A DNA stretch of 37,864 nucleotides from a virus. Positions 6,607 to 15,201 of the stretch are shown here, piece after piece; positions within the stretch are counted from its first letter, which is position 1; each line of letters opens with the position of its first letter. The notes beneath the pieces are model-generated. The model saw nothing but the letters and a program-made list of their open reading frames with translations, did no database searches and was not told the DNA's origin. Position numbers and translations under genes: made by a program. Location: the IMG/VR virus record IMGVR_UViG_3300046535_002099, positions 1 through 37,864 of that record. One strand, 5' to 3'.

Positions 6607-8114
6607 TGTTCTCGAACACCGGCAACAGCGCCAAGCGCGTCGCCGACGCATCGCCGGGCCCGTGGAAGGCCTGGCGGATCCGTTCGCGCTACGCCCGGGC
6701 CGTCCGCTTCATCGAGACCTACTGCGCCGCCCCGAAGGGCACGGGGTTCGGGAAGCCGCTGAAGCTGGCGAAGTTCCAGAAGGCCTGGCTGAAGGAGGCA
6801 CTCCGCTCCGACATCGACGTCGCGATCCTGCAGACCCCACGGGGCAACGGGAAGTCGTCGCTCGGCGGCGCGCTTGCCGTGTGGGCGCTCTTCGACGACG
6901 ATCAGACCGGAGCCCCGCAGGTGCCCGTCATCGCGACGACCGTCAGCCAGGCGATCCGGTCCTGCTACGGCGTGGCGGTCTCGATGATCCGCGCGGCGCC
7001 GGAGCTCTCCCGGCGGTCGATCATCTACACCGGCATCGGCACGTCGCGCGTCTGGGTCCCGGCGAACAATGGCGAGATGTTCCCGGTCTCGAACGATCCG
7101 GACGGGCTGCAGGGCCTCGACCCGTCGTTCGCGATCGTCGACGAGATCGGATTCCAGCCGCTCACCTCGTGGGACTCGCTGCGGCTCGCCCAGGGCAAGC
7201 GCGAGCGGTCGCTGATCGCCGGCCTTGGCACGCCCGGGCTCGACCGCGACAACGCGCTGTACCAGGTGCGCTCCCGGGTCCGCGAGGGCGGCCACCTGCC
7301 GGGCCTGGTCTTCCACGAGCACTCGGCGCCGGATGGCGTCGCGATCACCGACCGGGCGGCCTGGCGGAAGGCCAACCCCGCGATCGCGGCCGGCTTCCTG
7401 CGGGAGTCGGCCTTCGAGACGGACCTCGGCCTCGCCGGCGGCGGCGGCGTGCCCGAAGGCCACTTCCGGATCTTCCGTCTCGGCCAGTGGTTCCAGGGCG
7501 TCGACAGCTGGCTCGGCGCCAACGGCGCGCTCGTCTGGGAGGGCCTGACGAACCCGTACGAGCTGGCGCCGACGGGCGCCGTCTACGTCGGCGTCGACAT
7601 CGCCCTGAAGTCCGACACGTCGGCGGTCGTCGCCGTCCAGAAGCGGCCCGACGGGCGCTGGCACGCGACCTGCCGGATCTGGATCCCGGAGCCCGACCGG
7701 CCCGTCGATGTGACCGACGTCATGCAGCACCTCCGCGACCTGGCCGCCCTGCACCAGCTGGAGTCGATCGCCTACGACCCGCGGTTCTTCGACGTGCCGG
7801 CGAAGATGCTGACCGACGAGGGGCTGCCGATGGTCGAGGTCCCCCAGTCGCTCGAGCACATGACGCCGGCCTACGTCCAGCTCTACCAGGCGATCATGGG
7901 CGGCCGCCTGACGCACGACGGCGACAGCGCGTTCGCGACCCACGTCCTCAACGCCGTGCCGCGGTTCTCCGAACGCGGCTTCATCCTCGAGAAGGCCAAG
8001 TCCCGCGGCAAGATCGATGCCGCGGTCGCGCTCGCCCTGGCGTTCGACCAGGTCCTCCGGCACGAGGGCGACGAGCCGTCTGCCTATGAGGAGCGTGGGC
8101 TGGTGTCGCTGTGA
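6606..8114 (+). CDS. terL: Terminase large subunit
   Basis: 502 aa. The ATPase half has Walker A TPRGNGKSS (77-85) and Walker B FAIVDE (175-180). The RNase H-like nuclease half has D331 (GVDIALKSD), D391 (IAYDPRF) and D471 (GKIDAAVALALA), the usual three acidic residues. It cuts concatemeric DNA and pumps it into the prohead through the portal. HNH endonuclease lies before it and portal after it. No recognisable small terminase subunit is found upstream. All key residues are intact. Confidence 0.95.
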   Translation: MFSNTGNSAKRVADASPGPWKAWRIRSRYARAVRFIETYCAAPKGTGFGKPLKLAKFQKAWLKEALRSDIDVAILQTPRGNGKSSLGGALAVWALFDDDQTGAPQVPVIATTVSQAIRSCYGVAVSMIRAAPELSRRSIIYTGIGTSRVWVPANNGEMFPVSNDPDGLQGLDPSFAIVDEIGFQPLTSWDSLRLAQGKRERSLIAGLGTPGLDRDNALYQVRSRVREGGHLPGLVFHEHSAPDGVAITDRAAWRKANPAIAAGFLRESAFETDLGLAGGGGVPEGHFRIFRLGQWFQGVDSWLGANGALVWEGLTNPYELAPTGAVYVGVDIALKSDTSAVVAVQKRPDGRWHATCRIWIPEPDRPVDVTDVMQHLRDLAALHQLESIAYDPRFFDVPAKMLTDEGLPMVEVPQSLEHMTPAYVQLYQAIMGGRLTHDGDSAFATHVLNAVPRFSERGFILEKAKSRGKIDAAVALALAFDQVLRHEGDEPSAYEERGLVSL

Positions 8115-8287
8115 AGACCCTCCCGATCGAGGCCGTGGCGCTGGCCCTCCTCGGGGTCCTCGGCCTCGGCGTGTGGCTCATCGTCGGCAGCCTGCTGACG
8201 GTCGCCGCCGGCTTCGGCGCCGGGCTCGTCGTCGTGTCGGTCCTCCTCCTCCTCTACATCGTCCTGCCTGATCGGAGCGTGCCGTGA
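8111..8287 (+). CDS. 58-aa two-helix membrane protein
   Basis: GTG start overlapping the terminase stop, and stop overlapping the portal GTG. Nearly the whole protein is hydrophobic: ALALLGVLGLGVWLIVGSLL, then GFGAGLVVVSVLLLLYIVL. This makes two membrane helices in a hairpin. Similar tiny membrane genes sit between terminase and portal in other high-GC phages. The role is unknown (holin-like or host-envelope effector). Confidence 0.6.
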   Translation: MKTLPIEAVALALLGVLGLGVWLIVGSLLTVAAGFGAGLVVVSVLLLLYIVLPDRSVP

Positions 8288-9714
8288 AGCAGCTGTTCGC
8301 CCGCCCGATCAAGAACCTCGACCAGCAGGCGATGGGCGAGTACGGCGGTGCGTCGCAGTACATGCCGATCTGGGACCGGTCGACCTGGTCGAGGGGCGGC
8401 TACGGCGACGCGCAGTCCGCGGCCCTTTCGATCTCGACGGTCTATGCCTGCGTCCGGCTCCTCGCCGAATCCGTCGCCCAGCTGCCGCTGATCCTCTATC
8501 GGCAGGACGGCCAGCGGAAGGACCGAGCGACCGACGACCCGCTCTACAACGTCCTCCACGACCAGCCGAACCCGCAGATGACCTCGTTCGTCTGGCGCGA
8601 GCTCCTGATGAGCCACCTCACGACATGGGGCAACCACTTCAGCGAGAAGACCTACGACTCGCTCGGTCGTCTGCAGCTCTGGCCGATTCGGCCCGACCGG
8701 ATGATCGCCAAGTACGGCGCCGACGGCCAGAAGACCTACACGTACGTCTCGCCGCTCGGAAACCGGACCGAGCTGGACCCGGAGACCATCTTCCACGTCC
8801 CCGGCCTCTCCTCGAACGGGCTGGTCGGCTACTCCCCCATCGCGCTCCATCGGAAGACGCTCGCGCTCGCCGAGACGGCCCAGGACTACGGCACGAACTT
8901 CCTCGCGAACGGCGCCCGGCCGGCAGTCGTCCTGAGCCACCCGAAGACGCTCTCGGAGGGCGCGATCGGCCGCCTCGCCGGCCAGATGGACGAGCTCCGC
9001 GGGTCACGCAACGCGGGCAAGACGGTCGTGCTCGAGGAGGGCCTGACCGTCACCGAGGTCGGCGTCCCGCCCGAGGACGCGCAGTACATCCAGACACGGA
9101 AGTTCCAGCGCCAGATCATCGCCTCGGAGGTCTTCCACGTGCCGCCGCACATGATCGGCGACCTCGAGTCGGGCGCCTCGTACGCCTCGATCGAGCAGAT
9201 GAGCCTGGAGTTCGTCACCTACGGCCTGATGCCCTGGCTCGCCCGGGTCGAGCAGGAGATCAAGGCCCAGCTGGTCCCGATCGACGGCGACAACCTGTAC
9301 GCCGAGTTCCTCGTCGACGGGCTGCTCCGGGCCGACGCGAAGTCGCGGTCTGAGGCCCTCGCGATCCGCTGGCAGCAGGGCACCCTGTCGGCCGACGAGT
9401 GGCGCTCGAAGGAGAACGAGAACCCGCTCCCCGACGGACTCGGCCAGCAGTACTTCGTGCCGGTCAACTACGCCCCGGTCAACCCGCCGCCGGGCGAGCA
9501 GATCGTCGCCCCCGCCACGGTTCGCGAGACGGTCCCCACGGCTCCCGGCGCGGCGCCCGAACTCGTCGCCGTGAAGTCGGCCGAGGTCCGATGCGGCAAC
9601 GGCCACCTCCTCGCCGAGCTCGCCACGCCGCCCTACCGCTTCACCTGTCGCCAGTGCAAGACGGTCACGGAGCGTTCGGAGGAAGGGGCGGCACCGCTCA
9701 TGTCGGTCGCATGA
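8284..9714 (+). CDS. Portal protein with C-terminal Com-like zinc ribbon
   Basis: 476 aa, GTG start. Residues about 35-400 read as an HK97-family portal: ALSISTVYACVRLLAESVAQ, then YNVLHDQPNP, LWPIRPDRM, HVPGLSSNGLVGYSPI and PPHMIGDLE. The portal forms the dodecameric DNA gate at the capsid vertex and binds terminase. After a Pro-rich linker (about 400-430) comes a short domain: VRCGNGHLLAELATPPYRFT followed by CRQCKTVTE. It resembles the zinc ribbon of phage Mu Com, but with HL in place of the usual second cysteine of the first pair, so the ligands would be C, H, C, C. This tail is not part of the standard portal. The stop overlaps the first glycosyltransferase (ATGA). Confidence 0.92.
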   Translation: MKQLFARPIKNLDQQAMGEYGGASQYMPIWDRSTWSRGGYGDAQSAALSISTVYACVRLLAESVAQLPLILYRQDGQRKDRATDDPLYNVLHDQPNPQMTSFVWRELLMSHLTTWGNHFSEKTYDSLGRLQLWPIRPDRMIAKYGADGQKTYTYVSPLGNRTELDPETIFHVPGLSSNGLVGYSPIALHRKTLALAETAQDYGTNFLANGARPAVVLSHPKTLSEGAIGRLAGQMDELRGSRNAGKTVVLEEGLTVTEVGVPPEDAQYIQTRKFQRQIIASEVFHVPPHMIGDLESGASYASIEQMSLEFVTYGLMPWLARVEQEIKAQLVPIDGDNLYAEFLVDGLLRADAKSRSEALAIRWQQGTLSADEWRSKENENPLPDGLGQQYFVPVNYAPVNPPPGEQIVAPATVRETVPTAPGAAPELVAVKSAEVRCGNGHLLAELATPPYRFTCRQCKTVTERSEEGAAPLMSVA

Positions 9715-10796
9715 CGATCGACGCCCTGGCGTTCGAGCCGCAATTCCTCGCCCATCTGGCGCCCGTCTGGCGCGCGCTGCCGGAGCACGCCCGCGGCACC
9801 TTCTACGTCGAGGGCGTCAACCGCTCGCTCGTCGACGATGCCGCGGCCAGGGCTGTCGCGGTCGCCCTGGTCGACGGGATGTCGATCCGGATGCGGTCGT
9901 CACCGCCGCGCGCGAACCCGGGCGACGGACCGATCGCCCTCGTGGCGTCGATCGGCGACACGAAGGTCGGCCGTCGGCTCGGCTACCGGCGGTTCGTCTT
10001 CCTCGAGCACGGCGCCGGGCAGTCCTACTCGGGCACCGGCCAGAGCGCCATCGAGGCCTCGTACGCCGGCGGCCCGGATCGCGAGGACGTCGGCCTGTTC
10101 CTCGTCCCTAACGAGCACGCGGCGGCTCGCTGGCGGGCGTCGTACGCGGCACCGGTCGAGGTCGTGGGGTGCCCGAAGCTCGACGATCTCCCGGCGCGTG
10201 AGCTCGGCGAGCTGACGATCGCGATCTCCTTCCACTGGCCGACCCCTCATTCCCTTCCAGCCGAGGCGGGCAACGCTCTCGCAGACTTCATGCCGATCCT
10301 CGGCGAGCTCGCCAAGCGGTACCGCGTGATCGGCCACGCCCACCCGAAGGGCGACTGGCCCGAGATGATGGCCCGCATCTATCGGCGAGCGGGTATCGAG
10401 TTCGTCGGCTCGTTCGACGAGGTCTGCCGCCGAGCCGACCTCTACGTCTGCGACAACAGCTCGACGATCTTTGAGTTCGCTGCGACCGGGCGCCCCGTCG
10501 TCCTGATGAACTCGCGCTACTACCGGAAGTCGGCTGCCCACGGGCTCCGCTTCTGGGACGCCGCCGGCGTCGGCCTCCAGGTGGATCCGACGGTCACCCA
10601 CAACCAGGTCGACGTCCCGAAGACGCTCGCGGCCATGTGCGACGCCATCGACCGATCGCTGGAGGACGCGCCCGGGCTGCGCGACCAGCGCGAAGCGGCG
10701 CTCGAGATCGTCTACCAGCCGCGGGCCGGCGGAGCCGAACGAGCCGCGGGCGCGATCGCTGACTGGCTCGCCAGCGTCGAGGCGGTGGCGGCTTGA
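9711..10796 (+). CDS. CDP-glycerol glycerophosphotransferase-like GT-B enzyme
   Basis: 361 aa from the ATGA overlapping the portal stop. The C-terminal half has the TagB/TagF-type motif FVGSFDEVCRRADLYVCDNS followed by STIFEFAATGRPVVLMNSRYY (about 235-270). Upstream lie a Pro/His segment (GHAHPKGDWPEM) and FLEHGAGQSY, which resembles the family's H-G motif. These enzymes transfer glycerol phosphate or sugars from CDP/UDP donors onto acceptors. It opens a run of four coupled transferase genes leading to a collagen-like fibre. It probably adds the first or last unit of a glycan or polyol on that fibre, or modifies host wall polymers. Donor unknown. Confidence 0.75.
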   Translation: MTIDALAFEPQFLAHLAPVWRALPEHARGTFYVEGVNRSLVDDAAARAVAVALVDGMSIRMRSSPPRANPGDGPIALVASIGDTKVGRRLGYRRFVFLEHGAGQSYSGTGQSAIEASYAGGPDREDVGLFLVPNEHAAARWRASYAAPVEVVGCPKLDDLPARELGELTIAISFHWPTPHSLPAEAGNALADFMPILGELAKRYRVIGHAHPKGDWPEMMARIYRRAGIEFVGSFDEVCRRADLYVCDNSSTIFEFAATGRPVVLMNSRYYRKSAAHGLRFWDAAGVGLQVDPTVTHNQVDVPKTLAAMCDAIDRSLEDAPGLRDQREAALEIVYQPRAGGAERAAGAIADWLASVEAVAA

Positions 10797-11563
10797 ACTA
10801 CCTCGTCTGGTCGTTCGACTACTACCACGACTCGGCCGGCCAGAAGACGATGCATCGGCTCTGCCATGAGCTGAACGAGGCCGGCCAGGCGGCGTTCGTC
10901 GCCTACGAGCTGCGGAACCCGGACTGGAACACGCCCTACCATCCCGGGCCGCTGACGGGCGACTGGACAGCCATCTATCCGGAGATCGTCGCGGGCAACC
11001 CGTGGCGGGCGCCGAGGGTGGTGCGCTACGTGCTGAACCACCCCGGCAAGCTCGGCGGCGACAAGGTCTACGACCCCGCCGAGAACGTCTTCTTCTTCCT
11101 GCCGGTCTTCAACGACGCCGGGCTCCAGCCCGAGCGGCTCCTGTTCCTGCCGACGATCGAGCTCGACATCTACCGGGATCGCCACCTCTCTCGCGCAGGC
11201 GAGGTGTTCTACGTCGGCAAGGGGCAGCAGACCCGCGACCTGCCGGGCGCCGTCGAGATCACGAACGACCTGAAGCGCGACCGGCACGTCCTGGCCGACA
11301 CGCTCAACCGGGCCACGCTCCTGACCTGCTTCGACAACATGACGGCGATGATCGAGATCGCCCGACTCTGCGGATGCCCGGTCAGGCTCGTCCCGAACGG
11401 GGACTACACGCGTGAGCAGTACGACGCGATGACGGACTGGCAGGGAATCGGCTGGGACGAGGTCCCCGGGCCATTCGACAGCGGCGCGCTCCGCGATCGG
11501 CAGCTCGCGTTGTACGAGGCGTTCCGCGGCCAGCTCGCCGACTTCATCCGGATCACGCAGTGA
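10793..11563 (+). CDS. Putative GT-B glycosyltransferase
   Basis: 256 aa from a TTG overlapping the previous stop. The middle reads like a GT-B hinge: VFYVGKGQQT, then EITNDLKRDRHVLADTLNRA, and TCFDNMTAMIEIARLCGCPV followed by RLVPNG. This is the usual acidic D-N-x-T/E pattern that grips the donor nucleotide, then choice of a 'place' residue. The N-terminal half (LVWSFDYYHDSAGQKTMHRL) looks like the acceptor-side Rossmann fold with a missing Gly-rich loop. The family is not certain; GT4-like is the best guess. It is strictly co-translated with flanking transferases. Confidence 0.55.
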   Translation: MNYLVWSFDYYHDSAGQKTMHRLCHELNEAGQAAFVAYELRNPDWNTPYHPGPLTGDWTAIYPEIVAGNPWRAPRVVRYVLNHPGKLGGDKVYDPAENVFFFLPVFNDAGLQPERLLFLPTIELDIYRDRHLSRAGEVFYVGKGQQTRDLPGAVEITNDLKRDRHVLADTLNRATLLTCFDNMTAMIEIARLCGCPVRLVPNGDYTREQYDAMTDWQGIGWDEVPGPFDSGALRDRQLALYEAFRGQLADFIRITQ

Positions 11564-12243
11564 TTCCGACGGTCGCCGTCATCCCCTCGCGCTACGAGCC
11601 GGCGCGCCTCAAGGTCCTACTCCGGGTGGTGAAGCAGGAAGCGGATGTCATCGTGCTGGACAACGGCCACGAACCGCCCCTGGTCACCAGCGATCCGCGG
11701 GTCTGTCTCGTCGATGCCCGGGGCGACTCGATCTACCGGATGTGGAACCGCGGCTGGGAGATGGCGCGCCAGCGCGGCCTCGTCAACGTCGCCGTCCTCA
11801 ACGACGACATCGTGATCGTGCCGGGCACCCTGCGGCTCTTGGCGCGCGCCCTTCGCGCCGCTCCGAGGATCGGCTGCGTCTACCCCGACGCGAGCGTTCG
11901 GAGCGGGGCGCTACCGAGCCGGATCACCTACACGACCGAATGGGATCCAGCCGGCGGCCGATCGATGACGGGCTTCTGCTTCATGTTCAGGGGCGAGCTC
12001 GACCTGCCCCCGTTCGACGAGGGGATGGAGTGGTGGTACGGCGACAGCGAGTTCGACGAGTCCGTGAAGCTCGCGGGCTACGGCGTCTCCCGGATCGACG
12101 GGGTCCCGATCGGCCACATCAGCGATGCCGAGCTGAATGACTGGGCCAGGCGGCCGGAGCTGAAGGAGGCGATCGAGCGTGACGGCCTGCGGTGGGCCGA
12201 GCGCCACGACCACATCGTCGACGGTCGGTGGGTGCCGCGATGA
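11560..12243 (+). CDS. Family 2-like glycosyltransferase (GT-A)
   Basis: 227 aa. VAVIPSRYEPARLKVLLRVV opens a GT-A fold. DVIVLDNG is the donor-binding strand, NRGWEMAR resembles the NxG motif, and VAVLNDDIVI carries the metal-binding acidic pair (N81-D83). FRGELDLPPFDEGMEWWYGDSEFDE is the acceptor-side ED motif. It is shorter than many GT2 enzymes but complete for the catalytic domain. ATGA/TGA overlaps couple it to both sides. It probably builds the same glycan as its neighbours. Confidence 0.8.
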   Translation: MIPTVAVIPSRYEPARLKVLLRVVKQEADVIVLDNGHEPPLVTSDPRVCLVDARGDSIYRMWNRGWEMARQRGLVNVAVLNDDIVIVPGTLRLLARALRAAPRIGCVYPDASVRSGALPSRITYTTEWDPAGGRSMTGFCFMFRGELDLPPFDEGMEWWYGDSEFDESVKLAGYGVSRIDGVPIGHISDAELNDWARRPELKEAIERDGLRWAERHDHIVDGRWVPR

Positions 12244-13814
12244 GGACCGTCATGCTCGTGCCTCGCAGGGCGCAGCCCGATCGCGACAAGCTCTGGGACT
12301 GGTGCAAGGCCCGCTGGCAGGCGATCCTCCCGGAGATCCCGATCTACGAGGGCCACCACGACGAGGGCCCGTTCAACCGCAGCGCGGCGATCAACCGGGC
12401 AGCCCGCCTGGCTGACGGCGACGGCGGCTGGGACGTGGCGGTGGTCATCGACGCGGACATCTTCATCCGCCGCTCGCAGGTCGAGGCCGCCGTCGCCTCG
12501 GCTGCAAAGACTGGCAGGGTCACGTGGGCGCATCGCCGCTGGCGCGGCATCCGGGAAGACCTGACGCCGCGGATCATCCGCTACCAGCAGGACTTCGGCC
12601 CCGAGATCGACCGCGAAGACATGGACGTGCTGGTGGAGCGGACCAACCCGCTGTCGTGGTCCTGCTGCATCGCCATCCCCCGGGCGGTCTGGGATGACCT
12701 CGGCGGTTTCGACGAGCGGTTCCGCGGCTGGGGCTTCGAGGACATGGCCTTCCAGTCGGCCGTCTGCGGCCTGTACGGGCACGAGCGGATACAGGGTGAC
12801 GTCTATCACCTCTGGCACGCTCGGACCACGGACGGCCAGGGCCGTGCCGCGAAAACGAGCAGCGGCTACACCGCCGATGCCATCACGAACGCCCGCCTCG
12901 GCCGGCGGTACATGGTCGCCCTCCGTCGCGACTACGCGCTGCACGACCGCAGCGACATCGCGATGACTGACGCCGAGCGCGAACGTGACGTCGCGAACCT
13001 GAAGCGAGACGACGAGAAGCTCGCCTCTGATGTCCGCCGGCTGAAGCTGCCCGATTGGACCGACTGGTGGCCGACGCTCGAGGAGCTGAAGGACGGCGCC
13101 ATCGCCTACCGCGAGGCCGCCGAGCACGCGATCACCGTCGTCGTCCACACCGGGGGGCTGCCGGAGAACTGGCCCACGCGACGGGAATACCTCGCACGAT
13201 CGGTCCGGTCGCTGTCCGAGCAGGTGACCGGGCCGATCGTCCAGCGCGTGGTCTATGACTGCTGGGGCGACGAGGCCATCCGGGGCGAGATCAAGGCGAT
13301 CGTCGAGCCGCTCGGCTTCTACGTCGCGGGGCCGGTGGACCGACCCGACTACACGCGCTCGATGCAGGAGCTCTGGCGCTACCTCGGCAGGCGGGCGATC
13401 GGCGAGTTCGTCTTCCAGGCCGAGGACGACTTCACCTTCGACCGACCCGTCGACCTGCTGCCGATGGCCCGCCTCCTCCGGGATGACCACCACCTCTCGC
13501 AGATCGCCCTCCTCCGCCATGCGGCGTACGAGTCGGAGCGCCGGAAGGGCGGCATCCTCGGCTGGTCCGAGGACCACTTCACCCGTCGCGGGACGAACGG
13601 CACGAGCCGCCTCGAGCACCGCCTCTTCTGGACCGCCAACCCCTCGCTCTTCCGGAAATCGCTGACGAAGACGGCATGGCCCGCCGCGCCATCCTCGGAG
13701 AAGCGCTTCGCCGAGGCCCTGTTCCGCGATCCCGCCGTCATCTCGTCGTTCTGGGGCTCGGGCGAGGCGTGGATCACCCACATCGGCGAGATCCGGGCCG
13801 GCGCTGGCTACTGA
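12240..13814 (+). CDS. Bifunctional glycosyltransferase with two GT-A domains
   Basis: 524 aa. Domain 1 (about 1-235) has [13 protein letters not shown], the metal motif DAD at 71-73 (VVIDADIF) and [18 protein letters not shown] at 155-172. This last resembles the C-terminal acceptor motif of galactosyl- and GalNAc-type transferases. A charged, helical linker (about 240-290) follows. Domain 2 (about 297-524) begins [10 protein letters not shown] and has AEDDF at 394-398 as a second metal motif. The two active sites suggest two successive transfers, as in chondroitin or hyaluronan-type synthases, though length and partners differ. It directly precedes the collagen-like fibre gene (1-bp gap). 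Confidence 0.75.
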   Translation: MRTVMLVPRRAQPDRDKLWDWCKARWQAILPEIPIYEGHHDEGPFNRSAAINRAARLADGDGGWDVAVVIDADIFIRRSQVEAAVASAAKTGRVTWAHRRWRGIREDLTPRIIRYQQDFGPEIDREDMDVLVERTNPLSWSCCIAIPRAVWDDLGGFDERFRGWGFEDMAFQSAVCGLYGHERIQGDVYHLWHARTTDGQGRAAKTSSGYTADAITNARLGRRYMVALRRDYALHDRSDIAMTDAERERDVANLKRDDEKLASDVRRLKLPDWTDWWPTLEELKDGAIAYREAAEHAITVVVHTGGLPENWPTRREYLARSVRSLSEQVTGPIVQRVVYDCWGDEAIRGEIKAIVEPLGFYVAGPVDRPDYTRSMQELWRYLGRRAIGEFVFQAEDDFTFDRPVDLLPMARLLRDDHHLSQIALLRHAAYESERRKGGILGWSEDHFTRRGTNGTSRLEHRLFWTANPSLFRKSLTKTAWPAAPSSEKRFAEALFRDPAVISSFWGSGEAWITHIGEIRAGAGY

Positions 13815-13815
13815 C

Positions 13816-15060
13816 ATGAACACGCTCGTCGGCCCTGTCGCTCCGGGTGACGGGTTCCTCCACGTCTCCGCGCCCCTGCCGCCGCCCCACCGCTATCCCT
13901 ACCGAATCGTCATCGACACCGAGGCGATGTTCGTCGTCGGCAACCTCGGCGGCACCTGGTGGATCGTCGACCGCGGCATCGGCGGGAGTGACCCGATTGC
14001 CCATGATGCCGGGGCGGAGATCGTCCGGGCGTTCGTCATTTACGGCGACTCGCCAGCCCTCAGCACGACAGCCGGCGTGCAGGGACCAGCCGGTCCGCAG
14101 GGTGATGCCGGTCCGCAGGGTGATGCCGGACCGCAGGGACCAGTGGGCCCGGCGGGTGCCGACGGCGCAGACGGGTCAGACGGCGCGACTGGCCCGACGG
14201 GCGCGACCGGCCCGACGGGCCCGAAGGGCGACACGGGAGCGACCGGGGCGACCGGATCCGCTGGCTCGGCCGGGGCCACAGGCTCGCAAGGGCCTCAAGG
14301 TGCTGTCGGCCCAACCGGCGATACGGGAGCGACCGGAGCGCAAGGGCCGCAGGGCATCCAGGGCCCGAAGGGCGACACCGGCGCCACCGGGTCGACGGGT
14401 ACGACCGGCCCGGCGTGGCAGCTCCCGGTCGGTGCGCTCTACCTCTCGGTCGTCGCCACGAACCCGGCGAGCATCTTCGGCTACGGCACCTGGTCACAGG
14501 TCGCCCAGGGCCTCCTACTGATCGGTCAGAACGGCGTCCAGACGGGCGGCCAGCAGGTCGGCAACGCGACCCACTCGCACACGTTCACCCAGCCCTCCGA
14601 CCACGCGGCGCTCTCGCACGCCGGGTCGGCCATCGCGGACCACAGCGTCACGCAGCCAGGTGCGCATTCCAATCACGTCGTGACGCAGCCTGGAGCCCAT
14701 GCGAGCCACGTCGTGACGCAGCCGACGGCCGGGAACGAGTCGAGCCACACGCACACCGGCGCGTCGGCAGGGACCACGCCGAAGCTCGTCACCTCGAACA
14801 CCTCGAGCGGCGTCCCGCTGGTGACCGGCGGCGGAACCGCGCACACCCACTCGATGTCCGGCTCCGCCGTCGACGCCCACTCGGCCCACAGCGGAGCGGC
14901 CGTGGACGCCCACAGCGCCCACTCGGGGACGGCGGTGTCGGCCCACGGGGTCACGCAGCCCTCGCAGCACGCAGCCCAGTCGCACGCCGGCGGAGCCGTG
15001 GCGACCGGGACCAACGATCCACCAGCCTTCGTCGCCTATGTCTGGCAGCGGACGGCTTGA
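13816..15060 (+). CDS. Collagen-like, histidine-rich tail fibre protein
   Basis: 414 aa. Residues 1-86 form a globular N-terminal domain, probably the virion attachment. Residues 87-200 are 38 uninterrupted Gly-X-Y triplets rich in GPT, GAT and GPQ, predicted to form a triple helix. A short domain ([30 protein letters not shown]) resembles the collar or tip entry segment of many tail fibres. The C-terminal 160 residues are packed with His ([10 protein letters not shown], repeats of [17 protein letters not shown]). These resemble the HxH metal-binding needles of T4 gp12/gp37-type fibres. The many Thr in Y positions are potential O-glycosylation sites, in keeping with the transferase genes upstream. 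It lies unusually far forward, before the head genes. Confidence 0.85.
   Translation: MNTLVGPVAPGDGFLHVSAPLPPPHRYPYRIVIDTEAMFVVGNLGGTWWIVDRGIGGSDPIAHDAGAEIVRAFVIYGDSPALSTTAGVQGPAGPQGDAGPQGDAGPQGPVGPAGADGADGSDGATGPTGATGPTGPKGDTGATGATGSAGSAGATGSQGPQGAVGPTGDTGATGAQGPQGIQGPKGDTGATGSTGTTGPAWQLPVGALYLSVVATNPASIFGYGTWSQVAQGLLLIGQNGVQTGGQQVGNATHSHTFTQPSDHAALSHAGSAIADHSVTQPGAHSNHVVTQPGAHASHVVTQPTAGNESSHTHTGASAGTTPKLVTSNTSSGVPLVTGGGTAHTHSMSGSAVDAHSAHSGAAVDAHSAHSGTAVSAHGVTQPSQHAAQSHAGGAVATGTNDPPAFVAYVWQRTA
14074..14415 (+). repeat. Gly-X-Y collagen-like repeat region (38 triplets)
   Basis: A 9-bp-periodic coding repeat with G at every third residue and no interruption. Near-identical DNA blocks occur, for example three copies of GGTCCGCAGGGTGATGCC-like sequence around 14094-14135, which could support length variation by recombination. 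Confidence 0.9.
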
Positions 15061-15086
15061 CGAAGTGGATTCGATGCGCATAGCAT
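15057..15086 (+). promoter_or_regulatory. Candidate sigma70-type promoter for the head/tail operon
   Basis: TTGACG at 15057-15062 (five of six to TTGACA), an 18-bp spacer and TAGCAT at 15081-15086 (the conserved T, A and final T present). It overlaps the end of the fibre gene and precedes the only sizeable gap in the structural operon. The transcript would start near 15093-15096, giving a leader of about 107 nt. Prediction only. Confidence 0.5.
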
Positions 15087-15109
15087 CCGCGGCAACTGCA
15101 TATCCGGCC

Positions 15110-15201
15110 GTGACCTCCGTGTCCTGATCCGGGCCATCTGAACGCCTTGTGACCTCCGTGTCCTCCGCGCAAGCGGGGCGACGCACACGGAGGTCTTTCT
15201 C
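15110..15201 (+). promoter_or_regulatory. Structured leader hiding the protease ribosome-binding site
   Basis: GTGACCTCCGTGTCCT occurs twice (15110-15125 and 15149-15164). Its inner part GACCTCCGTG is perfectly complementary to CACGGAGGTC at 15186-15195. That element contains the GGAGGT Shine-Dalgarno sequence, seven bases before the GTG at 15202. Either copy could pair with it; the nearer one makes a 10-bp stem with a 25-nt loop that holds a small CCGC-GCAA-GCGG hairpin. The T-rich run after the stem is weak, so a terminator is possible but less likely than control of translation. Confidence 0.6.

Noticed and set aside
12078-13823. Long minus-strand open frame (about 580 codons)
   Set aside because: It lies antisense to the two-domain glycosyltransferase, with Arg/Asp/Val-rich low-complexity product and no domain; a shadow caused by high GC. 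Similar frames at 1252-2577, 6492-8063 and 31148-32461 on the minus strand were dropped for the same reason.
14040-14279. Minus-strand collagen-like PxGP peptide
   Set aside because: It is the mirror of the Gly-X-Y codons of the plus-strand fibre; there is no start context and it ends with the repeat.
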